From: a virus
Length of the DNA: 29,326 bases
Strand: one strand, 5' to 3'
IMG/VR virus record: IMGVR_UViG_3300037882_000675
Location: 1 to 29,326 of that record
Below, piece after piece: positions 15,777 to 23,492 of the stretch. The notes below the pieces were generated by a model, which ran no database searches, was not told the origin of the DNA, and worked only from the letters and a program-made list of their open reading frames with translations. The position numbers and the translations under genes were made by a program. The stretch's first letter is position 1. Each line of letters starts with the position of its first letter.

Positions 15777-18700
15777 ATGGCTGACTTTCCTTGGGAAGAT
15801 TTTCAAACTAACAGCACGGCCACTGTGGAGAAGGGACCGTGGGAGGATTTCGCCACGCCGAAGGTTAAGAAAACTCGTGCTCAGGTTACAAAAGAGGTTG
15901 AAGCGGCACAGGCGGCGAGACCAGTTGAGCAGATGTCTACCTTGGATAAGGTGGCTGACGCGGCTTATTGGCCAACCTATGTGGCGAGTAAGATGGACCC
16001 GGTGTCGGCGATTCTTAGTGCAGCGTCGCCGAATAATCCTGACCTCATTCACGCTCCAACCATCCCGGCTGAGCTGGTTAAAGAAGCGTTGAAGTATAGC
16101 ATGATTGCGCCCAACCGGCCAGATAGTACAATGGCTGGTGTGCAGAACTTTACTGCGGGAATGGTGTCGGGAATGTCTAGTCCTCATGGGTTGGCTGGGC
16201 TAATGAGCGGTGGAATTAATAGGGCACTACCTGCGGCGACATTTATTCCGCCAATGGTTAGTTCTATTCCACAGACAACGGAACAGTTGTTGCAAGCGCA
16301 GAATCCAGCACAGGCGACAGAGGGTGGGTTGAATCTTTTGAGTTCGCTTGTGTTTCCTTTGTTAATGGCGAAGCACGCGGAGCAGCCGAGAACTGGACAG
16401 GGTGCGCGACCGTCGGATTTTGGTCCGTATATTATTGAACCCGATGTCTTGCCGCCAGCCCCACCGAGGCAGGTAGCTCCGGGTAGAAGGTTGGGCCAAG
16501 GGGAACCTTTGACTATTGATGTTGAAGGACCGACACAGATTCCATTGACTAGTGCGAGCACACTTGCGGAGAGGAATAATCCACAGCCGTTTGGACAGGT
16601 TATTAGGTCACAGGAGCCGGTTGATCCGGCAACGTATCGCTTGGGACGTGAGAGGGAACCAATGCAAGTTCCACAGCCTGAGGACCTTCGCACGGTGGTT
16701 AGACAGAGCGTTGAAGAAGCGATGGGAAGGTTGATTAGTAATGAAAAGAGGCCGTCGCAGGAAGCTCCTGTTTTGCTTGGTGGACAACAAACACAAGCCC
16801 CGATGGTTTACGGACCTCGGCCAGTGCCGTTGGATGTGAAGGTTGAGCCGGGACAGGCATTCGTCCCTCGTGAACGTGAGAGCCAATTTCCACCAGCCGG
16901 GCCTATGCCATATAAGCCGGGTGAAGTGCTTAGTCAAAGTGAATTAGCTACAAAAGATTCTGGCGTGCCGTCTAGAAGGCTGGCTGCCGAATTACAAGAC
17001 CAAGAATCTCGTTTAGCGACTAAACAGGACCAGCCAGCGGCTTTGCCTGTTGAGCCAGTGGCAGAGCAGAAGCCCGTTCCTTTTGTGTATAAAGGGATTC
17101 AACCGGGCGTGCCGGAAGCTGGAATTCCTGACTTCCATTTGTATAACATGACTGAGACGGTTGGGAAACTGGCTAAGGGGAGCACGGTTAGTGAGATGAG
17201 CTTGAAGGCGGCTGGGTTTGAGATACCAGAGGGAATGCCTAAGAGTGGGGGAATGAAGGTTAAGGAAGCGCAAGAAAAAGCCGCCAAGCAGAGGGGTGAA
17301 ACAGGTGCCGTTTTTCCAGAAGGAAATGAGAAAAGGTTTTCCAAAAAACTAGAAGACGAGATTAACTACATGCGTCAGACGTTTGATGAAGACGCCGACC
17401 CTGGTGAGACGCTTTCTCGTAACGATGCGATACGAAGACTACTGGAAGACTACACCGATAAAAGTCACTGGTCAAGTGAGTTCAAAAAAGAGCTTGAGGA
17501 CTATCAAATTTCCACTGGAATTGTAAAACCATATACGGCAAAACAGTTAGAATCAATTACTGTTACTAAAGGTAAGAAATACGACTTTCGTCGTGGAGAT
17601 ATTTTTTATCGTTTTGAGGGTTGGGGGCATCTGAAAGAACCGTTTGACGGTGGCCCAGTTCAGGGCATGAAGCTTAAAGAAGCAGTGGAAAAGAACAAGG
17701 AAGCGGGTTCGATTCTTAACCCTTTTGAAGGATTGCGGGAAAGGTTCAAGAAAAAGGAAGAAGAACAACGTGGAGATTTTGCTCTTGATGGTCCACGCTT
17801 GGTGCTTGACCCTAAAGCTGGTGGGTTTACTAATCCGACCAAAGAGGTTGATAGTGCGCAGTTGTGGAATAGGGTTAGGAATAGGATTAGTAAGACTGAG
17901 GTGGAGGGGTATGAGAAGAGTGGAGTTGCGGAGAAGATTCGTAACAGTGGAAAGATTAGTCCCGAGAAGGCTGCTGAGTTGATGCAGGAAGGTGGGGAAA
18001 GGGTGGAGACTGCTGTCTATGGGATGGAAGGGAAGGTGAGTGAATTCAAAAAAGAATTCGACGACCTTACTCATTCTTGGTATGATACGCTTGATAATCG
18101 TAGAAAGAATGCGATTAACTTTATCAAAGGTCGCGCGGAACTAGGTTCGATTGATCCTTTTGATGGCTTGCCATTGTCTGTTAAGTCAGAGATTACTGGG
18201 ATTGACCAGACAAAGCTTAAACGTTACGTTGAATTAGCAAGCATAACAAGTAAGGAACGTGTTACTGGCCCCCGCGCAACTTCCGCCTACGACACAGTCT
18301 CTGCATTCTCCACAAAGGAACCAATGCCAGAGTGGACGAAGACGAAGAGCGGGAAGAATGTGCAGAGAGTGGATGTGGTGATACCACAAGAATATAAAGA
18401 GGGGTATAAAGTAATAGATAAAGATGGTAAACAGTATGGTCAATACCCTGACCATGAAATAGCCGTAGAAAACAAAGAAAGGCTAGAGCAAGAATATCCA
18501 GAACTAAAACCGTGGAGAACTGCATATGGCGGAACTGAAACCTTCCCAATAGCTAAATGGAAGCAAGACAACCTCCACGAAAACCTCCCCAACACTCTCG
18601 GATGGGCGATGATACAGTATAAGGATGGACCTAAGGGGGAGAAGATAGCGGTGATAGCTGAGGCACAGAGTAGGTGGGGGCAGTCTAATAGAGAACGTAT

Positions 18701-21700
18701 AAAGCAATCTAGTGAACTACTCAAACGACTGGACTCTGGAGAAGCTGATGCTAGTGGGTATAAACGTGATATGGTAGAAAAGCAAGCTAAGGATGACCAC
18801 CCCCTCCTCCGCGACTACAACCGTCTAATCCTCAAAGCCGCGATTGACCAAGCCCGTAAAGAGGGTGCTACGCATATTGTGGTGAGTGATGCGGAGAGTG
18901 CAATGATGACGGAGGGGCATGATATAAATGTAAGTGGCTACAGTGTGCTAGAACATGGTAGTGATGTTATACCCTTCAAAGACCTAGCAACCATGAACGA
19001 ATACATAAATACTCATGGATATAAACGCTATGGTGTAGAAATAAATGAAGGAAGACATAGTGGGCCAATTTACCAAAGAGAAGATGGTAAACTGTATCAA
19101 ATGCGCGTAAGTCCGAACAACGAAAAAGGTGTAGGGCTGCAAGAAATAACGAAGCTACAAGAAAATAGACCTGCTCAAGAAAGTGGTATGCGTCTCAACT
19201 ACGACACCATCCTTCCAAAGATTGCAGAAGAACTTACAGGAGTTAAGGGAGAAAGAGTGAGTTTAGGGGAGCATAAGAATGCGTTTGACGCACCGCATGG
19301 GCGAGATAGGCGTAACGAAATTGAACAAATGGTAGAGCGTGGTGACATATCGCGTCAAACTGGTGATAGACTAATAAAAGAAGAAACAGCACAAAAACTC
19401 CGCTCCAACCTCATCTTTCGCAATTCTGACGGCACACCAAAGACGGATGTGTCTGGTTTGATGTATCCACTAGACAAAGTGCCAGCGCAGAAAGCGTCTC
19501 TCTATGAGAAGGATAGGCCGGAAACTAGGGGAACAAAGCTCTACGGTGGAGCGTTCTTTTTTGATCCTGATTTTTGGCGTGATACGTTTAGCAAGGGGAA
19601 GGGTGGGAAGCCCGAACGTGTAGTGGGTGGATTGCAGAAGCTCGATACCTACGAGAAAGAATTTGCCCGAGCGAATAAGGTTCAAGGGGCTGGGAAGTTG
19701 GGCAAGACAATTGGTGGCTTGCTCGACCCTCGCCGGAAAGCAGTTGGGAATGAGGTTGCTCAAGCCCTTGTAGCGTGGCACTCGCAGGTTGATACGGGTA
19801 GGAAGATGGCTACCTTGTGGGCTGAAAGCCGTAAACGACTTGGTGATATTGTGGCCGACGAGAAGGATGGTAAGATTGCCCTTGCTGATGGCAGCCGTGG
19901 GTTCATGGGCGACGTGTTTGAGCGTGAGATTGCCAAGCCGGGTTCACAACCTTTGACCCCGCAGCAGAAGCAGGCGGTTGAGTTTGCAAAGCGGGCACTT
20001 AGGGATACGGGGGTTGAGTTGACCAAGGAAAATGTTAAAGGGTTTCTTGAGTCTGATAAGGATTCGATTGACCTTAGTGAACCATATTTTCCTCGTCCGG
20101 CCATTGGGAAGGTTGATAAGAAGATGGAAGCCATGCCGGGTAAACGGGCAATTGGCTCGGAGAGGTTTTTTCAAAAGGGAAGGAAGTTTCCGACTGAACA
20201 GATGGGCTATGAAAGTGGGATTAGGTATGAGCCGTCCTTCTATGGTAGGGTTTCGGATTACTTGCAGAACTATTATAGGGCTATTGCTGACGAGAGGTTG
20301 GCTACGCACCTTGAAAAGCTGAGTGAGAGCGAACACAAGTTCATGGAGAACGCGTTGACCTACCATCCGGCTTTCCGGGGACGTTACTTCTCAGACGCTG
20401 GTTATCAAGCGATCAATAAAAGTTTGGATAGACCATCCCACCAATTTGAAAAGATTGCTCGTGGGGTGCAGAACTATAAGAAGGTTAAGTTCACAGCGGA
20501 TGTTAGTTATTTGTTTAATCAGCTGTTGCCAACCTTGGTTATGAACCCTGTTGGTTGGGGCACAGCAGCCAAGCAAGGGTTCAAGGCGTTAGTTAATGAG
20601 AATGCTTTGTCGGAGTATCTTGCTAAACCTGTGAACCTTAAAGCGGCACAACGGATTGTGCAAAATGGTGGCGGGATTGGGAACCTGTGGGAGTTCATTG
20701 GCGGGGCTGAACGCGAGGGAATCGTGGATAAGATTCGACCAATCAAGGCTAGTGGTCGAGCGATGCAGGTTGCCCTTGACACAGCGAAGATTGAACTGTA
20801 TAAGTCGCTTGAACCTGTAATGAAGAAACAAGGTTGGAGCGAGGCTGAGCTTGTTGAGGCGATTGGGAATGCTGTTTATTCGGCACCGGCTAAGGGAATT
20901 GGTGTTAGCGATACGAGGGCTATCATTGAGAAGTTGGCTTTCAATGCGCCAAACTATCTGAGGGCTACCGCTAACATTCTTGCGAACCTTGGAACAGAAG
21001 GGTTGAAAAACAACCCCGCTGGCTATGTGGCAAGGCGCGCTGTGGTTGGACTCGGAGCGGCCATCATGATACAGTTTGGTGTCCTGTATATGTCGATGGT
21101 TAAGCTGGGATTGATGGATGAAGATGAGATGAAAGATAGGTTGAATCCGACTAAGCCACAGTTTTTGAAGCTACCTGTTAAGGTTCCAATGGGGAAAGAG
21201 GGTGGGCTGGAAGGTAGCGCTGATGATAAGGTGGTGGAGATGAGCTATGGTAATATCTTCTTGAGCCTCGCTCGTGCGGCTGGGGCGATGGGGGCGATTG
21301 CGACTGGAGAAAAGGAAGGAGCTTTGCTGGGTGGGGATAATCCGGGCATCCGGTTTGTGTCGGCTAGGTTGAGTCCTTGGTGGAATGTGGTGCAGAAGAT
21401 TATTACAGGGGAGAACTATAAGGGGCAGAAGAAACCTGCGCTTGAGTTAATCTCTGAAGAGTTGCTGCCGATTGTTTTGAATCCGGTGTTGGAGGAAGGG
21501 GTGACTAGTAAGGCTGGAGCGGTTGCTGCGGTGGGGAGCGGGATTGGGTTTAGCACTTCAATCGAAAGCCGTGGAGCTAGGCAGAAGAGGTTGGAGAAGG
21601 AGTATGCGCAGCAGGTTTATAAGGCTCCGATTGACAAGCTCAACGTTACGCAAAGAAGGAAGGCTGGTGCAATGGCGGAACTAGCACTAGCTGGGGAGGA

Positions 21701-22064
21701 AAAGGAAGGCCCGAGCCTTTATTCCCTTGAGGCACCAAAGAAACGTGCTGAGAAGGTTATGGGGTTGCTTAGTCCTGAGAGCCGGGCAATGTTGGAGAAT
21801 GCAAAGTTGGGAGTGCCAAACATTATCGCTTCGCAAACAAAGAACGCAAAGCCTTTGAAGTTAAACAAGGAGGAACAAGTATTTTTCCTTGAAGCTTATG
21901 CTAAAGAGTTGGATAAGCGATTACAGAACGTGAAGCGAAGCGGGCTGAGTCTAAACGAAAAAAGCTTTGAGAATATCACTCAAAGCGTTGGACAGGCTAC
22001 ATGGACTAAGACTAAGGCTATGATCAACACCCGCGCAAAAGGAGAAGTAAGCTCACAAAGATAA
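15777..22064 (+). CDS. Giant multidomain internal virion / polyvalent ejection protein
   Basis: 2095 residues from the ATG at 15777. The N-terminus has two PWEDF motifs (residues 5-9 and 21-25), then a helical region, then a Pro/Gln-rich linker to about 460. Residues ~870-1200 carry a domain found in large phage proteins: IAVIAEAQSRWGQ (in relatives 'E-x-Q-S-D-W'), later HPLLRDYNRLILKAAIDQA and THIVVSDAESAM, and at about 1137 MRLNYDTILPKI ('Y-D-x-x-L-P'). Its activity is not known to me. The last ~550 residues are helical with hydrophobic stretches (RRAVVGLGAAIMIQFGVLYM near 1755) and the ending RFVSARLSPWWNVVQKIITG, a pattern typical of giant ejection proteins. Residues 412-417 (RLATKQ) are encoded by palindrome copy 3. 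ATA codons cluster in the 870-1200 domain. It is the last late gene, before the terminator. Confidence 0.7.
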   Translation: MADFPWEDFQTNSTATVEKGPWEDFATPKVKKTRAQVTKEVEAAQAARPVEQMSTLDKVADAAYWPTYVASKMDPVSAILSAASPNNPDLIHAPTIPAELVKEALKYSMIAPNRPDSTMAGVQNFTAGMVSGMSSPHGLAGLMSGGINRALPAATFIPPMVSSIPQTTEQLLQAQNPAQATEGGLNLLSSLVFPLLMAKHAEQPRTGQGARPSDFGPYIIEPDVLPPAPPRQVAPGRRLGQGEPLTIDVEGPTQIPLTSASTLAERNNPQPFGQVIRSQEPVDPATYRLGREREPMQVPQPEDLRTVVRQSVEEAMGRLISNEKRPSQEAPVLLGGQQTQAPMVYGPRPVPLDVKVEPGQAFVPRERESQFPPAGPMPYKPGEVLSQSELATKDSGVPSRRLAAELQDQESRLATKQDQPAALPVEPVAEQKPVPFVYKGIQPGVPEAGIPDFHLYNMTETVGKLAKGSTVSEMSLKAAGFEIPEGMPKSGGMKVKEAQEKAAKQRGETGAVFPEGNEKRFSKKLEDEINYMRQTFDEDADPGETLSRNDAIRRLLEDYTDKSHWSSEFKKELEDYQISTGIVKPYTAKQLESITVTKGKKYDFRRGDIFYRFEGWGHLKEPFDGGPVQGMKLKEAVEKNKEAGSILNPFEGLRERFKKKEEEQRGDFALDGPRLVLDPKAGGFTNPTKEVDSAQLWNRVRNRISKTEVEGYEKSGVAEKIRNSGKISPEKAAELMQEGGERVETAVYGMEGKVSEFKKEFDDLTHSWYDTLDNRRKNAINFIKGRAELGSIDPFDGLPLSVKSEITGIDQTKLKRYVELASITSKERVTGPRATSAYDTVSAFSTKEPMPEWTKTKSGKNVQRVDVVIPQEYKEGYKVIDKDGKQYGQYPDHEIAVENKERLEQEYPELKPWRTAYGGTETFPIAKWKQDNLHENLPNTLGWAMIQYKDGPKGEKIAVIAEAQSRWGQSNRERIKQSSELLKRLDSGEADASGYKRDMVEKQAKDDHPLLRDYNRLILKAAIDQARKEGATHIVVSDAESAMMTEGHDINVSGYSVLEHGSDVIPFKDLATMNEYINTHGYKRYGVEINEGRHSGPIYQREDGKLYQMRVSPNNEKGVGLQEITKLQENRPAQESGMRLNYDTILPKIAEELTGVKGERVSLGEHKNAFDAPHGRDRRNEIEQMVERGDISRQTGDRLIKEETAQKLRSNLIFRNSDGTPKTDVSGLMYPLDKVPAQKASLYEKDRPETRGTKLYGGAFFFDPDFWRDTFSKGKGGKPERVVGGLQKLDTYEKEFARANKVQGAGKLGKTIGGLLDPRRKAVGNEVAQALVAWHSQVDTGRKMATLWAESRKRLGDIVADEKDGKIALADGSRGFMGDVFEREIAKPGSQPLTPQQKQAVEFAKRALRDTGVELTKENVKGFLESDKDSIDLSEPYFPRPAIGKVDKKMEAMPGKRAIGSERFFQKGRKFPTEQMGYESGIRYEPSFYGRVSDYLQNYYRAIADERLATHLEKLSESEHKFMENALTYHPAFRGRYFSDAGYQAINKSLDRPSHQFEKIARGVQNYKKVKFTADVSYLFNQLLPTLVMNPVGWGTAAKQGFKALVNENALSEYLAKPVNLKAAQRIVQNGGGIGNLWEFIGGAEREGIVDKIRPIKASGRAMQVALDTAKIELYKSLEPVMKKQGWSEAELVEAIGNAVYSAPAKGIGVSDTRAIIEKLAFNAPNYLRATANILANLGTEGLKNNPAGYVARRAVVGLGAAIMIQFGVLYMSMVKLGLMDEDEMKDRLNPTKPQFLKLPVKVPMGKEGGLEGSADDKVVEMSYGNIFLSLARAAGAMGAIATGEKEGALLGGDNPGIRFVSARLSPWWNVVQKIITGENYKGQKKPALELISEELLPIVLNPVLEEGVTSKAGAVAAVGSGIGFSTSIESRGARQKRLEKEYAQQVYKAPIDKLNVTQRRKAGAMAELALAGEEKEGPSLYSLEAPKKRAEKVMGLLSPESRAMLENAKLGVPNIIASQTKNAKPLKLNKEEQVFFLEAYAKELDKRLQNVKRSGLSLNEKSFENITQSVGQATWTKTKAMINTRAKGEVSSQR
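17010..17026. repeat. Dispersed 17-bp palindrome, copy 3 (inside the giant gene)
   Basis: CGTTTAGCGACTAAACA, arms GTTTAG/CTAAAC perfect, first base changed from T to C, followed by GGAC. It encodes R-L-A-T-K-Q in frame in a low-complexity linker of the giant protein. Confidence 0.8.
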
Positions 22065-22092
22065 GCCAGAATAGGGTTGGGGTTTGGTAGCT

Positions 22093-22125
22093 GGGCGAGG
22101 GATTCATACCTCGCCCTTTTTCTTT
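22093..22125 (+). terminator. Intrinsic terminator ending the late operon
   Basis: GGGCGAGG (22093-22100) pairs perfectly with CCTCGCCC (22109-22116) across an 8-base loop and is followed by TTTTTCTTT. It lies 29 bases after the stop of the giant gene and overlaps the last codons of the minus-strand ATPase gene. The minus-strand reading of the stem lacks a T run after it, so it works mainly for plus-strand transcripts. Confidence 0.9.
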
Positions 22126-23306
22126 ATCTCGTCGTAGCGGGCTTTGTTGACAATTACGACTTCATTTTTGCCTTTGACCTCGGCGAGGACTTCATAAATT
22201 TGGTCGGTTGTTTTTAGGAAGTTCTTAACGGAGATGTATTCGGACTCGGTCATATTCGAGGAAGCCATCATGTGGAAACGCTTCTCGGTCATCATGCCAG
22301 AGTTGGATGAGAGGTTGACCAAAAGAAGGTGTTGGTAGGCTGCGAGTTCATTACGACCAGCGGCGACCGTTAAAGAGGGGAGGTTTTCTTCATTCGACTC
22401 AAGCATAGCAATAGCAGCTTCAAGGATAGGTTTAGTGAATACGAAATTGGGTTCTTCCTGAGAAGCGCATAGTGCAATAGCAATCTTTTGCATGATGATG
22501 TCTTTGGAACCATAGTAGCCTTCGAGGATTGGGTCTTCGGGGATTTTGATTTGTTCATACCAGTCACGGAAGAAGGCGCGACCGGTTGGGTCCCATATAA
22601 CAGGGGAGGCAATGGTTGAGATTTTACGGAGATGGGCAATGCACCAGTCCCATGCCTCGATTGATTCTTGGGAGCGAAACGGAAAAGCAACGCGGGCGGG
22701 AGTGACCGGTTCGTGGATAAGAATCATCCGGCGACTAAACCCGCCACCAACAAGAGATGATTTGAATTTCTCATGGATGTCTTTGGGGGTGGTGCAGCCA
22801 ACGAAGTTTAGACATGGGTTGAGGATGGGTTCTTTGCCACGGACAATGGTTGAGGAATCAAAGAACTTTGTGTCGTAGATGCCGGTGAGGAATTGAACCA
22901 TCCCGACGGGGTTGAAGGAAAGGAAGTTTGCGAATTCGTCGACAAAGAGGTAGAAGGGTTTGTAGGAGATAACGGAGCCGAGTTCGTCGGTGTAGGTGCG
23001 AAGACATTCATCGGAGGACATGCGTTTGACAATATCTTCACGGGTGGTGATAGATGCGCCAAGGGGGTGGTCGGGCCAGACCTCTTGAAACATGGTGGAT
23101 TGGGCAACAAGGGCCGTGGTCTTTTTGATGGAAGGGGCACCAACAAAAAGCATATACATCATTGGTCGGATTTGGAAGTAACCATGGTCGACGTAAACAC
23201 GTCGAGCAAGGATCATGTTAATGAGGGAGACCGCTGCCCAAGCGTGGTAGAGGGTGGGAACAGCGGTGCCTTCGTTGGCTTTAAGGTAACGGCTAATGAA
23301 TTCCAT
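22104..23306 (-). CDS. DUF3987-like ATPase, putative replication helicase/primase partner
   Basis: 400 residues, last gene of the replication block. A P-loop is recognisable at residues 56-63 as GAPSIKKT, where the usual 'G-K-S/T' has a Lys in place of the Gly. Walker B is FYLFVDE (118-124, D123 and E124), with FANFL after it. A later GGGFSRRMILI resembles the Arg-finger segment of DUF3987 proteins ('G-F-x-R-R/F'). The N-terminus (YHAWAAVSLINMILARRVYVDHGYF) matches the opening domain of that family. In phages such proteins lie beside polymerase genes and are thought to act as helicase or primase-linked ATPases. A small winged-helix-like region could lie at the C-terminus. It starts 3 bases after the 60-residue gene. 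Confidence 0.65.
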   Translation of the reverse strand: MEFISRYLKANEGTAVPTLYHAWAAVSLINMILARRVYVDHGYFQIRPMMYMLFVGAPSIKKTTALVAQSTMFQEVWPDHPLGASITTREDIVKRMSSDECLRTYTDELGSVISYKPFYLFVDEFANFLSFNPVGMVQFLTGIYDTKFFDSSTIVRGKEPILNPCLNFVGCTTPKDIHEKFKSSLVGGGFSRRMILIHEPVTPARVAFPFRSQESIEAWDWCIAHLRKISTIASPVIWDPTGRAFFRDWYEQIKIPEDPILEGYYGSKDIIMQKIAIALCASQEEPNFVFTKPILEAAIAMLESNEENLPSLTVAAGRNELAAYQHLLLVNLSSNSGMMTEKRFHMMASSNMTESEYISVKNFLKTTDQIYEVLAEVKGKNEVVIVNKARYDEIKKKGEV

Positions 23307-23309
23307 TTG

Positions 23310-23492
23310 TTAGGAACCTTTTACTTCAACGATGTTTGTGAGTTGGTGAGGGAAAGCGGTGTATTCGATTTTGGTGAAGAGACTGCGAACACGGTAACGA
23401 GTGGGTGGGTCGGGATAGAGGAAAAGGATTTCGACGATAGCTTCGCCGTTGGGCTGTTCCTTTGGACCGAGTCGGAGGGTTGCACGGGTCAT
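23310..23492 (-). CDS. Small hypothetical protein between polymerase and ATPase
   Basis: 60 residues. I start it at 23492, whose ATG overlaps the polymerase stop as ATGA; a longer start at 23528 would run inside the polymerase gene. The sequence is basic, then beta-prone: MTRATLRLGPKEQPNGE, AIVEILFLYPD, RYRVRSLFTKIEYTAF. It could be a small accessory or DNA-binding protein made by coupled translation with the polymerase. No family is recognised. Confidence 0.5.
   Translation of the reverse strand: MTRATLRLGPKEQPNGEAIVEILFLYPDPPTRYRVRSLFTKIEYTAFPHQLTNIVEVKGS

Noticed and set aside
22731-22740. GCGACTAAAC, a possible fifth copy of the palindrome
   Set aside because: Only one half matches; the opposite arm is absent, and the bases encode the conserved Arg-finger segment of the ATPase, so coding constraint explains it.
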